A stretch of DNA of 64,000 nucleotides from Oscheius tipulae. Lineage: Eukaryota > Nematoda > Chromadorea > Rhabditida > Rhabditidae. The position numbers and the translations under genes are program-made. This document shows, piece by piece, positions 31,276 through 42,505 of the stretch (position 1 is the first letter of the stretch; each line of letters opens with the position of its first letter). The notes under the pieces are model-generated. The model saw only the letters and a list, made by a program, of their open reading frames with translations, made no database searches and had not been told where the DNA came from. The stretch spans positions 806,001 to 870,000 of the forward strand of contig JASJZH010000006.1 in the NCBI GenBank assembly GCA_037178975.1. The letters run 5' to 3'.

Positions 31276-32510
31276 TTGGGTTGGTAACTAAGTCTTTTCG
31301 CTTTTTCAAACGCAAAAATTATTGACTACCAAATAACTTTTTCATTCGCTGTAATCACCATTATGATGTACCACGTCTGCCCATTTCACGGGTAGTTTAC
31401 GGATGCCACGCTCGTAGAACACCTTGGGCTTCAACGCGAAGAAGTTTGTCAACCAGGTTTTGAGTGCGCCGTCGGAATCGAACTGTTGTCCTCCAATCTC
31501 GTTGTTGAGAGTCCGGAACAGATAATAGTCGGAAGGGGCAAGGTCCGGGCTATAAGAAGGATGGGGTAAAACCTCCCAACTCAGGTCGTGGATCTTGGAG
31601 CGAGTGAGTTTTGCAACATGGGGCGTTGTCCATCTGCAGGATGACTTTCGACTTCAGCGGTCGTTTCTGACGAAGTGCAACGGTAACCTTTTCAAGTTGC
31701 TGGCTGTATATGGCGGCCGTAAGGGTAGTTCCAGCATCCAGCAGTTCCCAGTGCACACTCCTTCGATATCCCAGAAAACACAGAGCATAATCTTCTTTTG
31801 ATGGGTGTCGGGTTTCACATCAGGACTTGGTGTCTGCCCTGGACCCACCCATTGACGCTTCCTTCGGAAGTTTACATACATTATCCACTTCTCATCCCCC
31901 GTCACCAGGCGTGGTAAAAAGGATTTCCTTCCATACCTGGACAGGAGAGAATGGGCGACGGACATGCGCTGCCACTTCTGGGTGTCACTGAGGTCATGTG
32001 GCAACCAAGTGCCCAGTTTCTTCGTAAATCTCAATTGCTTCAAATGATGTTCCACTGCAGCATGATTGACAGACAGTGCTTCTGCTAGTTCACGGGTAGT
32101 CTGGCGATTGTTTTCGTTCACGAGCTGCAGCAGCTTCGACTCATCAAAAGTTGACCTTGGCTCATCTTCGACACTTTTGTCCCCAGTCCGAAAGCGATAG
32201 AGCCACAACTGGCATACCCTCGTAGACGCTATCCCTTGGCCATAAACATCGTTGATATCAGCCGCCGTTTGGGCTCTATTCGTGTCTTTGAGGAACTCAT
32301 GTCGCAGATCGTAGGGTGGCAGGTCATCAACAGTCCGGATCAAAACGAACAGAGAGTAGAGAATAAGAAGAAAGAAAGTGATGTTTTGCATGGTGGTGGT
32401 AGAGGACTGAGTGAGCAACACTAGATGCTATAACCAATAGCTCGGCCGTTGTCTTAAACAAGGAGAAGAACATGTTTACAAAAAGCGAAAAGACTTATTT
32501 ACCAACCCAA
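31276..32510 (-). mobile_element. mariner DNA transposon, inactive copy
   Basis: This 1,235-bp element is flanked by TA (31274-31275 and 32511-32512). Its inverted ends share about 28 bp: TTGGGTTGGTAACTAAGTCT at the left and the matching complement at the right with one or two differences. Size, ends and TA duplication are canonical for mariner. Its gene is broken by frameshifts. Confidence 0.93.
31342..32421 (-). pseudogene. mariner transposase (D,D34D type), frameshifted
   Basis: The N-terminal two thirds is open from about 32421: HTH region (AADINDVYGQGIASTRVC; QTTRELAEALSVNHAAVEHH) and first catalytic D in RLVTGDEKWIMYVNF. At about 31755 a one-base loss after WDIEGV shifts the frame. The next segment keeps the second D (LQMDNAPC). 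A second shift at about 31615 precedes the third acidic site (PSYSPDLAPSDYYLF), and the gene would end at TGA 31342-31344. The product is therefore split across three frames and should be inactive. An odd hydrophobic N-terminal extension (MQNITFFLLILYSLFVLI) precedes the usual start region. Confidence 0.9.
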
Positions 32511-32518
32511 TATTTTAG

Positions 32519-34217
32519 TTAGAAACCTTCCACAAATCGGCCCTTTCTTTGAATGCCGTCTTGTCCAAGAAGAAAAACATAAAGCGGGGCACCAGACTCT
32601 GTGCCAAAACAGTAACTGTCGTCTCTCGTGTTCACCGCTTCCTGACTAAGCTCTCTGTCGCTATCGGTCCCTCGTTTGCTGATCTCCGCAATCCTGTTAG
32701 TCTAACATCTCGCGCCTGCGGAATCAGCGTCGAAGCAGTCAGGAACGCCATCAAAAAACCAGTCTCTAAGCATGCCAAGAATAATTCTGAGTTTTCTGAC
32801 GATGAGGTTGCCGTGCTTCCAAAATGCAGTGACCACGTGATTGTCTGTCAAACTCCCAGCTCGAAGGGCAAACGTTTGTTCGATAAGGTCCCGTCTGATA
32901 TCTTGGGAGAAATTCGCGTTGAAATTCATGCCCAGTACAAGGCCGGTCAACGGATCACCTTAACTGCCCTTTCGAATAAGCTGAAAGAAAAACTTGGAGA
33001 TGACTTTCAATATAGTGTGCCCAGTCTGTGGAGAATGTTGGGTCCTTTGGGATTCTCATTCCGTAAAGTTACGGACAGGGTCTTCATTTATGAAACCCCT
33101 TACCTGGTCCGCCTCAGACATGCATATTTGAAACGCATAACCGAGTTGAGAGACATAGATTCATTTTTGTGCTATGTGGACGAGACCTGGCTCTTCCAGG
33201 GGATGCGATGCACCCATGACTGGGTGGATCTCGAAGCCCTCGGTGAGGATAAAGTTCTTTTTTAAAACCGACAGTTTTAGCCAATCCGAAAGAATTCCTC
33301 GATCGAGGCTTCAAGGTTGGACCGACCCCTGCTCCATCACGCGGAAAGCGAGCGATCGTCATCTCAATGCTCACCGAATTGGGAATGTTGTCCGGCACGA
33401 CAAAGGTTTTTAAAAAATAACTTGCTGATGGGCTGAATTTCTCTAGATCTGGCAGAATGCCGGCAACATCGAGGATGGTGATTACCATGGCACCATGAAC
33501 GGTGAGCTCTTTCTGGAGTGGCTCGGCGATGTCCTGCCGAAAGTGAAAGAGGCAGCTGGGGGCAGAAAGCCTGTGATAGTCTTGGATAATGCAGGCTATC
33601 ACTGTCAGGCTATCGACGAGGTACATTTTTCTGATTTTCCTTGACATCTCATTCTCCAGATTCCCACCAAAACCGATAGCCGCGAAAAAATTGCCGCATA
33701 CTTGAGGAAGTATGGCCGAGCCTGTGATCCAACAGCCCCAAAGACTGTTGTAGTCGATCAGCTGACGACATTCATTGACAGCCGAGGTGGTCGCCACGGT
33801 TTGCGCATCTGCAAGTCCGAAGTCCTCGCCTCTCTTCATGGGGTCGAGCTGCTCTTCCTGCCGCCCCATCACTGTATTCTCAATCCTATTGAGCACGTAT
33901 GGGCTTGGCTGAAAGACATCATCTGCAAGGATGCTACCGGTCAAGAGAAACTGGAGCAAGTCAGATGCAAGGCTCTAGATCTTCTAGACGGCATGAGCCC
34001 TGAACTGGCTCGTCGGTTCTTCGACAATACCAGAAAGAACGAGCTAGACTTCATCACAAAGGACGGTCTCAATCTCTCTGCCAATGCCATCGTGGCAGAA
34101 TGCGATGCTATGGACGAAGCTGCTGATGTTGTTGATGAGGAGGCCATCGAATCGGACGAAGGAGAAGCTCCGGCTCAGGACGAGTGGACAATGGATTGGA
34201 CTCCATTCACTTTTTAA
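32519..34217 (+). CDS. Tc1/IS630-like DDE transposase with long D-E spacing, intact
   Basis: Four exons (about 32519-33242, 33281-33405, 33447-33620, 33660-34217) join in phase, with 38-41-nt introns and no break, to about 527 residues. An HTH region (ACGISVEAVRNAIKK) is followed by LTALSNKLKEKLGD and SLWRMLGPLGFSFRK, then the catalytic motifs CYVDETWLF (first D), VIVLDNAGYH (second D) and CILNPIEHVWAWLK (E). About 88 residues separate the second D from the E, against 34 in Tc1. The C-terminus is acidic (DEAADVVDEEAIESDEGE). The first exon follows a TATTTTAG acceptor 8 bp from the mariner end, so an upstream exon may lie beyond that insertion; no in-frame ATG is seen. No inverted ends were found, so it is either a transposon gene or a domesticated copy. 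Confidence 0.8.
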
Positions 34218-34616
34218 GATATTGTTGTTATGTTGTTTGCTGTTTTGTTTTTTTTATGAGAGATGAAAATACAGCCACACAATCCCGGTCAATCAAAAAT
34301 ACAGCTCCAAAATACTGTTTAGCGCGGCCTATTACCTTGTTCTCTGTTCGGAAGGCGCTCACCTGTTATGCACTCTTGGCGCAACGCCAAGTGGCGCCGT
34401 CCACCGACCGCGAGGTCGTGGGATCGGGCCCCGGTTATTTAAATTTATTTGGCTTGCTGCCGCTGGACGTTGGAAATAGACTATAATGTCAGAGAGGTAT
34501 GTCTCTGTGATATGACCGCTCAGAATCTTTTCATGTTCCCATGCACTAGTGAACATTATGAGAAGGTATAGAACGAATTTTTGGGCAAAGATGTGTAGTT
34601 TTCTGCCAAAAACTGA
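34218..34616. other. Intergenic with a tRNA-like GC-rich patch
   Basis: 34370-34440 holds a GC-rich block (GCAACGCCAAGTGGCGCC and GGTCGTGGGATCGGGCCC) that loosely resembles A- and B-box spacing but does not fold as a tRNA. It may be a tRNA-derived relic. No gene is supported. Confidence 0.35.
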
Positions 34617-34689
34617 AGCCCACGGCCGGGATCGAACCGACGATCTTCTGATTAGAAGTCAGACGCCTTATCCTCTAGGCCACGCGGGC
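34617..34689 (-). tRNA. tRNA-Arg (anticodon TCT)
   Basis: The minus strand folds as a cloverleaf: acceptor GCCCGCG/CGTGGGC with one G-T pair, D-arm GCC-TAGAGGATAAGGC, anticodon stem TCTGA/TCAGA with loop CTTCTAA (anticodon TCT), and T-arm with loop TTCGATC. The gene has no intron. The discriminator position reads T, which is uncommon for Arg. Confidence 0.93.
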
Positions 34690-35156
34690 GGCAAGATTTC
34701 CATTTATGTCAAGAAATGAGGCAAAGCCGAGAATTGACACCGAGGGAGAGGAAAAGGGAGCTAATATAGCCGCATCTTCTTTCTCTTTTCTCTCCCCCTC
34801 TCTCTATTTTCTCACACTACGACAAAAGATAGCGAGATTGTTGAAACGACGATCAAAACATAAGAAACATTATACGATGGTCATTTAAATTGTCCAGAAC
34901 AACCATCTATTTCATGTCCTCTTTCAGCTCTTCTTTGGAGACTCTAAAGATTGAATAAATATGAATAGAAGGAAAAAAGTTGTGACAATGAGAGAAGTTA
35001 ATAATGAAGTTAGTGTATTTATAGAGGCAATCCATTAGTATTGCGCAGTATATTAGACCTGCAATCTGTGCAAAGCATCTTTTGTTACAAACTATCTGAT
35101 TTTACAAACTGTAGCTGAAACTTCACATTTGACTTGATACAATTTATAAAAAGAGA
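34690..35156. other. Intergenic, no supported gene
   Basis: AT-rich sequence downstream of the DXO-like gene. A pyrimidine patch (TTCTTTCTCTTTTCTCTCCC) lies at about 34778-34803. No gene is seen. Confidence 0.5.
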
Positions 35157-36380
35157 TCAAAGGTGGAAATGCTTTTTGAACTCTTCAGAGAAGAAAGATC
35201 TGTGATCAGCTGGTGTTTCGTAGCTAGGTACACCTCCACAGATTTTAACGACGCAGTAATTTCCATTCTGAAGGCGTTGAACTAATCCGTGAAGGACATG
35301 ATGGAGAAACACGAAACATTCGTCTTCAGCACCCTTGAGATATCGCTTAAGCTCTCCGACCCAGATCATCTCGCACTGAAGAAATTCTTTGTTCCAAAAT
35401 GTGTAAAGCTAACATTTCTCACGATTCCCCTCTTGTCACGGTTTCCCACAAAAAGCTTTTTTACGCCCGTCAACTGGTTCTGAATGTACCAGCGAAGATA
35501 GGTGTTTCGCATTTCAACAGTTCTGCTGTGGTCGCCACGGCATGTTTTGATCTGTACGTAGGTACCATCTAAAAATTTTTTAATTGTAGAAAAGATCTTG
35601 ATTACTTCTGTCAACAGCGTCAATTTCACCATGATAAAAGAGTTTGATCTTGCCGAACAACTGCCGATCCGACAGCTCAGCGTTGATCAAAAGGCGGGTG
35701 AAGGTAGTGAACTTGTTCTGAAACATGGTAAAAAGATGTATGATAAGGCTGGGATGTCTATTAAAAAATTCTCACATATCTTGGCTCGTCAACTTTCTCC
35801 TTTTCAACCTGCAAATCTGGTGATGATACGACGTATTCTTCAAAACGATGCCCCCAAAACAAATTTCTCTCAGTTGAAGCAGGCAAAGATCTACAAGCTG
35901 TAAAATTATACGTTCACAAACTGACTCACTTTGCGCATTCGTTAAAGAAAATCACGCCTTTAACTTTTTCACAGGTAAAAGTAAGGTTGCCGGAATGTCC
36001 AAGGTAGTTGGACAAAGCGATGCTGGTCAAGAGACCCCGTCGGCTGACAATCTGGGAGTGATCAACAGCCTTAAAAAGTTATGTGACAAGATAATAACAC
36101 TTGAACTTCAAGCAGCACTCCAGCGGGACTTTTCGCAATGAGAGACTTCTCAATAGTCCGCATTCCTGGAGGCTCACGCTCTATGTGATTGCCATTGTAG
36201 CCATCATTCAAATCCAAATGACAGGGTCCTTGCAGAAGCGATTCGTCAATGACACGAAACCCTAGAATGTAAAGTAAAACCTAAAGTAATGATATATAAA
36301 TGGTTACCTCCTGCATTTAGGCGAAACTCAAGAGAGTCGTTAAACAATAACCCAGTACCAACCAGCTTAGTCGATAGCAT
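35157..36380 (-). CDS. DXO/RAI1-family (EOL-1/DOM-3-like) protein
   Basis: Seven exons (36380-36308, 36261-36107, 36069-35930, 35890-35776, 35717-35606, 35568-35423, 35375-35157) join in phase to 319 residues. Family landmarks in order: CHLDLNDGY, VSRRGLLTSIALSNY (motif I Arg), FWGHRFEEYV (motif II, GxxxE), FYHGEIDAVDRNG (motif III, E-I-D), YVQIKTC (motif IV), and RWYIQNQLTGVKKLFVGNRD (motif V). DXO enzymes decap and degrade aberrant 5' RNA ends, and nematode EOL-1 has a role in pathogen learning. Motif IV normally reads E-h-K; here it is Q-I-K, so a metal-binding Glu is lost. The start is tentative, as the frame is open above M36380. Catalysis is therefore doubtful; RNA binding may persist. 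Confidence 0.87.
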
Positions 36381-36782
36381 GGTAACCCAAATATCTGGAT
36401 TACTGAACAATGACTCATCGCCTCAGATTCAAAGTCTTTTTCACGTTTATTGCCAACAATGATCATCTCCAACTACAGTTCTAAGTTGGATGTGCTCTGT
36501 TCAGGGATGAAAAACATTCATTCCAACTATATTGAATGAAAGGAATAGACTTCACGAAGCAAGGAAACATGAAGTTTGGGAAAAAGATACACGGATCATA
36601 GACTTGGATGATAAGAAGTGTTGGAAGTAGCGATAAGAAGAAAAATGTGGTGAGTGACAGCAGTGTGGAAGCAGATTAATGACACCTATGATTCACCAAA
36701 ATCACTAGCTATTGTTATTCCACTTGCCAACTAAATTTTTTTATTTCTTTTTGAAATTCATACTATTCTTATCACTGTTTAA
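36381..36782. other. Intergenic, no supported gene
   Basis: May include a 5' exon of the DXO-like gene (an ATG-led minus frame starts at about 36480 but is out of phase). Nothing else was recognised. Confidence 0.4.
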
Positions 36783-39095
36783 TTACGACTGCGCTGTTGT
36801 CAAAACTGCCACTAGTGAAAGTGTCGGTGGTTGCCAGTGCCAAAAACATCTGCTGTTATCGACGTAGAACAACTGTAAAAGCTTTCTTATGATTTGTGAG
36901 AGAAGGACAAACTCTTCCGCAAATGTCAATGCGCCGTTCCTAGCCATGTGGCTTATCTTCTTGTGGTGAGTCCAAGTGGTTGTGTTATTAAAATGATTCA
37001 CAAAATTGTTGCGCCCATTCATTTGCATATCTTGCCGCATTTTCCAGCCATCTAGAAGCTGTGATGGCTGACACATATTAGTGGTTGTCTTATTAAAATG
37101 GTCCACAAAATTGTTGCGCCCATTCATTTGCATATCCTGCCGCATTTTCCAGCCATCTAGAAGCTGTGATGGCTGACACATATTAGTGGTTGTCTTATTA
37201 AAATGGTCCACAAAATTGTTGCGCCCATTCATTTGCATATCCTGCCGCATTTTCCAGCCATCTAGAAGCTGTGATGGCTGACACATATTAGTGGTTGTCT
37301 TATTAAAATGGTCCACAAAATTATTGCGCCCATTCATTTGCATATCCTGCCGCGTTTCCCAGCCAGCTAGAAGCTGTGATGGCTGACACACCTTAAAATT
37401 GGTTGCTTTTGAAGAAAAACCGAACAAACTTGCTGCACAAGTTGGGCAGCTCGAACTCTTTGCTGCTGGCCACGTTGCACCAACAAGTTCATGTAGTTGG
37501 AAATGCCTTCATATCTCTGCTCTCCAAAATCCGCATCTTCCTCATCTTCATCTCCTTCGAAAAAAGAAAAATCATCGTCATTACCACTTGGAATATTTCG
37601 ATTTTGGGTAATGTTTTTGAACTCTTTTCTAACACCATCCAATCTTGAAAGAACAGTTCCAAACTTTTGCTGCTCTTCTTTGCGATCCAATGATACTCTG
37701 TCCAAAGTGCCGCATAAGTTGTTTATTGAGGGTCTAAAGTAGTCATCCTTTCGAAGTTTGCTCAGCATTTGACCCGAACTAAATCCGTCAAGTGGTTCAC
37801 CATCGCTGAAGATGTCTTGCATACTTCGATTTAATGATGTCGGTCTTTGAGACCTCTTATCAGTGCCACGTTTTGAACTTCCTACAGTCGATGAGCCACG
37901 TGAGTTTCCTTGACTTGGGGCACCATGCGATTGTTCTTCAGGGTTCCTTTGTGAAAATTCCTTTGAAGAAATGTGTACTAATTTCCCTGCCACGGCTATA
38001 AAATCCTTGACATTCGGTCGATATGCTGGATTGATCTTGAAGGACCTAGGATTAAATATGAGACCAACAGGTGAACAAATAAAAGGGCAAAGAAAAAGAC
38101 CGACGAAAATTGAATACCTCAAAAGAAGATCCTTCATCTCGTCTTCCAGTCCCAGTTCAATTCTTGGTCGCGCTCCATCACATATTTTCTGGCTTAATTC
38201 AAACGTAGCCAAGTGCTTGAGCTCGTAGAACGGTTGTCTAAAAAGTTCATATTATTTTTAAAATAACGTACACCTCTACTTTCTGTGAAACATTTCCCAA
38301 ACCGAGATCCCGAGAGAATAAATGTCGGCCGCTGAATTGTATATCTCTCCTCTACGTTCTTTTGCCACCTCAGGAGCCATGTATGTTACCGTACCGACAC
38401 TTAAACAAACATGTAAAATACAAACGCAAAATGCCAGTTACCCGTAAGTCATTCTTCCATCTACAGGAGCGTTTTGCCTGGCCATTCCAAAATCGGATAT
38501 CTTCAAGACGTCAATGCTTTCGCCAAGGAGCATGCTTAAAAGCCAGTTACAAGGTTGAGACAAAACTTACTTTCGTGGGTTGATGTCTCGATGAAGAATG
38601 TGTTGTCCGTGTAGGTAAGCAATACCACGACCTGCTTGCTTGATCCAGGAGTATACTTGCTGTTCGTTGTACTTGATCGAAAGATTGTGAATAACTAGAA
38701 TTAAGATATAACTGGCAAAGGCTGCAAATTACCGGTCGACAAGCTCCCATGTGTCATGTGTTCCATAACATAACCACACCGCATTGAATTCGGCCCTTCA
38801 TCGGAATCAAACAAACCCAAGAATCGAACAATATTTTGGTGACAAATTAGCTGAAGTATGGTTGCAAGCTTTACATACAGGCTATCACCTTAACCAGTGT
38901 TTCCCACTCCTGAACACTGTTTTTGATGCTGGGATTAGAAAACACCTTGATGCTAACTTTTCTAAAACAGTATTCTTCAAGAAGTGACAGGATCAAACCC
39001 ATGAATGACGTGGTCGGCAGTGTAAACGCAAGCTTCACCACCTTCACCTGTCTGTTTCAGGTTGGTAAAGTTATTTTTTGTAAAGATAGTAACAG
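36783..39095 (-). CDS. Protein kinase (TKL, TAK1-like) with a tandem-repeat tail
   Basis: Nine exons (39095-38999, 38961-38889, 38850-38733, 38694-38571, 38534-38442, 38399-38280, 38237-38118, 38045-37430, 37391-36783) are all phase-consistent and give about 655 residues; 5' exons are missing. The kinase domain is complete: GEGGEACVY glycine loop, VSIKVF (catalytic Lys), HQNIVRFLGLF, MEHMTHGSLST, HILHRDINPRN (catalytic loop), ISDFGMAR, TYMAPEVAKE, YSLGISVWEMFH and NPAYRPNVKDF. The sequence style suits the TKL group, near MAP3K7/TAK1. A Ser-rich linker and an acidic patch (DDDFSFFEGDEDEEDADFGE) lead to four 35-residue repeats at the C-terminus. All catalytic residues are present, so it should be active in stress or developmental signalling (inferred). 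Confidence 0.88.
36970..37391 (-). repeat. 105-bp tandem repeat, four copies, coding
   Basis: The period is exactly 105 bp (the ATTTGCATAT phrase recurs at 37021, 37126, 37231 and 37336). The inner units differ by only a few bases. Translated on the minus strand, each gives the 35-residue unit with CQPSQLLDGWKMRQDMQMNG then RNNFVDHFNKTTT. The frame is kept through all units and joins the kinase exon in phase. Confidence 0.95.
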
Positions 39096-42000
39096 CTGAA
39101 ATTTCATGAGAAATTCAAAACTTTGAGGCAACCTGTCTTAGCTGTTTGTATACGAATGGTGGACATTTAGGAGTATGGGAAGAAAAGCTGCTTAGAATGC
39201 TTGGCTGATAAGAAAAGATTGATCAGAGAATAGTTATTTCTGCTATGAGAAGCAATTGAAGAATCAACGAGATCACGTGTCTATTTCTCCATTTTAAAGT
39301 GTTAGAGTGTTAAAAATATTGCACAAAGAACCAAAGAGTCCATGGCGTAAGGGTCTAATTGAAATTTTTTTGTGCAATGCATAAAAAATGTTTTACAACA
39401 AGTGCTTGGCAATGACGAGATAAGAGACTAACAGAGGCAAATTGGCAAGATAGTCGAGGCAGAGAAATGGGTATTGTATCTGGAAAAGATAACAAAGACA
39501 CGTAAAACTGACTGCTGAGCAAAAAAAACTGGGACGGAGAAGTGGAGTTAAAAGAGGAACAATTGGTTATGGTAAAAACTAAATAGCTTCAAATGATGTC
39601 TACGCTGGAGGGCCAACATTTCTAGGTGGTTTAAGACTGGCCTGTTTACGGGACAGGCCGTAGCTTCAGATATTGGATTCTTGTCTTCCACAGTCAAAAT
39701 AAAAAAGAAGACTAATAGATGCTATCGTTTTTTCGTGTTCTACAAATCTTCTCGTTAGCCAAACTCGAGCTCCAGCTGGTGTTCCTCGACATACGCACCA
39801 GATGATTGACCATCAAATTCTTTCCAATGGGTTCATTTCCTGGTCCTAACAACCAGCTAATTGCCTTTATTTTGTATTGGCATCAGAGCCAATAAAACTG
39901 AGCTCCTTCAGTCATCCCCATTCATCTTTTACAACCGGTGCATCCCTACTGCTCCGAGTTCAATGATCTATGTTGATGCGGCAATTTCATAAGCTGCGAC
40001 TCAGCTGTGGAAACGGTCGGTAACACAGCTGATTGGCAGACATATTTGGGGCCACTTAATCGTCAACTACTCACTGCTACTACACGATGCAAATATTACA
40101 AACAGCGTATGAAAGGATATTGCTCTTTCTGATGGCTCTAAGAGCGAAGGTTAGTTTTTTGTTTAGCAAAGGAGAAGAATTGGAAATTTGCTCATGATGT
40201 TCTTGTTTCTCTCTGTAATTTTGTTCGAGTTTTTAAGATACTTTTAGCAAAAACAAAGACATTGTTTGCTACGTCTACACTTTAGGCGGAACCTATTGTT
40301 TCCGATCAAAGTCGTCCAACAGTGAGCATTCATAAAAAAAAGATAGCTGATTAGTTTGACGGTTCCAACTGAACAGTTAAAACTTTGAAGTTTATACGAT
40401 TAGAAGTTTAAACCTCAATTTTTTTCCATCTGAGCTGGGGCATCATAATGCAGAAGCTACAAAAATTTGGATTACGTTTTTTCCCAGACATCCCATAAAA
40501 GCCAAAATGATCTTAAATTTTCCCGAACATTTAATCCCTTTTCTGGCTGCCAAATACATCTCCTTTCCCAGAAATAAACTTCATTAGTAGCCAGTTACGC
40601 TGACTTCCTCGTCTCGCATAGTTAAGACAACACGCGTCAAGCTACTTGAATCGTTTGCTACTCCCAGATGCTTGCCGCGATTTTGTCAGCTTTTGGAAAA
40701 ACGGTAAGCTGTATTTGATAGAAAGTTACTCGATTTCACAGATATTTGGGACCATATTTTTGGAACCGAAGCAGCTAAAATCATTGATAGCTAAATTATC
40801 TTTCCCTCGAGCAAGATTCATTCGTCCACGCGTGAGATTGCTGCCATTAAAGTAGTAATTAAGCGCGCAGCTGCCAATAAAGCTCGACTCCGAAAGTTGA
40901 TGGACTTGGTCCAATTGACCCAAACAAACAGCTCCACTCCCGGGTCTGGGCACACGTGATTCCTGCGTTCGTTAGTTTCGTTCCTTTCACAAAGGAAGAC
41001 TTCCTCATACATCACTTCTAACTGCAGTCGTGTTCCTTCTCTTAATTACTTTCCACAGCTACTAATTATATCAGCAAGCCATTTTCTGATGCTTCTAGGA
41101 AATGGATATTTGAGAGATACAAACTACTATTGTAGCACAGTATGAGCTCTCATTAAGGACCTTTACAGCTTATACTCTTGGATTTACAGGATATGTTTTA
41201 TTTTACAGTTTACTCTGGAAGTATTAAAAGGTTGATCAATGAGTTGGGCCCGGTTAGTACTTGGAAACTATTTAAAAACAGTATTTTTTGGGTGTTTGCG
41301 GAACTGATGCTTGCTGAAAAACTATCGAAATGGAAGATTTCTTGACGACTTTGAATTATCCACCGAGGTTTTTGGCCTATTACGCAGGAGAGTTTTTTGA
41401 TGTCCATCAGGTTCACCTTGACTGCTTCTAAAAGGCTAATGTGGCTATTAGAAAATCACCGACTCGTCTAAAAGATTTTGGCTCTGTTTTGGAATCAAGC
41501 ACGTGGGGCCAACCCAGTATTTCCAATGTTGCAGTCTTTCATCTTTTGCATTCTTAATGTCACCCAATATGTTCCTCGTTTGTAGCTACGAAGGCTTTAA
41601 TCAATCAAATTACTTGCCGCTTGTAGTATTCTCTGGAAAGTCTGCTTCCTGGTATGATCACTGTTCTAACCAGATTCACCGCTGAGACGGTAGGGTTGAG
41701 AATTCTGCTACGTCTGCACTCCTCGCTGTCATTTACATATATTCTATTAACTGCAAGGGCGGAAGATTGAAACCCTGAGGGGAGAATGCCAGATTGAGAT
41801 GTTTCTCTTTTGCTCAAAGAACATTCAATACTCCCTATGTTATTTGTTAACTGTTGCATCTTTTTGCACTAACATGTATATGCTCTCTTCGCAACATTTA
41901 CCAATCATGTTTATGATCAGCAAGATTACATGACGGGTATACTGACTCTGTAAGAGTTTGTCAGTTTATTCTGCTTAGTTTACCTTATAAGCATCAACGT

Positions 42001-42135
42001 GATTAATTGAAAAATTGATGTGTGATTAGACACTTTTTGCCATTTGTGTCTCGTCTTGGATCATATTCCTCTGAGAATGCACGGGACTAGAATACGAAGC
42101 AGGTGTAACTCGAAACAAAACGAAAGTGAACAAAA
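39096..42135. other. About 3 kb with one weak small-peptide candidate
   Basis: Upstream exons of the kinase may lie in the first few hundred bases, but none could be joined. Apart from the candidate at 40087-40354, no coding region, RNA or transposon end was recognised. Confidence 0.4.
40087..40354 (+). CDS. Possible small secreted peptide (43 residues)
   Basis: Two exons (40087-40149 and 40286-40354) join in phase 0, with a GTTAG donor and a TTTAG acceptor. The first encodes a hydrophobic leader (MQILQTAYERILLFLMALRA). The second gives a short polar peptide ending in HKKKIAD. It could be a secreted peptide, but so short a frame could also arise by chance. No family is recognised. Confidence 0.3.
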
Positions 42136-42254
42136 AGCTTACGACACCCGGGATTCCCAAGCCGTCTCCGATCCAAGTACTAACCGGGCCCAACGTTGCT
42201 TGACTTGCCAGATCGGACGGGATGGCGTACTTTCAACGTGGTGTGGCCGTAAGC
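42136..42254 (-). rRNA. 5S ribosomal RNA
   Basis: The minus strand matches the nematode 5S sequence along its full 119 nt: GCTTACGGCC start, GCCATCCCGTCCGATCTGGC, AAGCAACGTTGG, GGTTAGTACTTGGATCGGAG and GTCGTAAGCT end. Helix I ends pair (GCTTACG... with ...CGTAAGC). The internal A-box/C-box control region looks intact. No second copy or spliced-leader RNA gene is seen next to it, so it is a solitary copy outside a tandem array, at least in this window. Confidence 0.95.
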
Positions 42255-42505
42255 GAGGGCGTTTTCCTCGCCAAACGTGATAGCATCACTACCCGAATTT
42301 CTGGGATCTATCTAATTCTGACCCCTAAGTTTTCTTTGAAATAACCATACTGTCCCTCTAACATATTGAACTAATTGGCGCATTTTCGCCGCTAACCACC
42401 TACCACTGTCAAAACAATCATTTTTAGATCCTCAGTCGTATTGTTTGATCACCAATTAATCCAAGCTCCTTGAACGTCATTCCACAACTCGTTTTTCAGA
42501 TCGAA

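Noticed and set aside
33114-33959. 281-codon minus-strand frame
   Set aside because: It is antisense to the transposase, whose four exons, conserved motifs and phases are clear. Its only merit is length.
34370-34440. Possible tRNA or SINE with A- and B-box-like words
   Set aside because: No cloverleaf can be folded and no second copy was noticed in the window.
36970-37391. CRISPR-like array, because of regular spacing
   Set aside because: The 105-bp units are contiguous coding tandem repeats with no unique spacers, in a eukaryotic genome.
37971-38228. Plus-strand frames opposite the kinase
   Set aside because: They overlap kinase exons with recognisable catalytic motifs on the minus strand.
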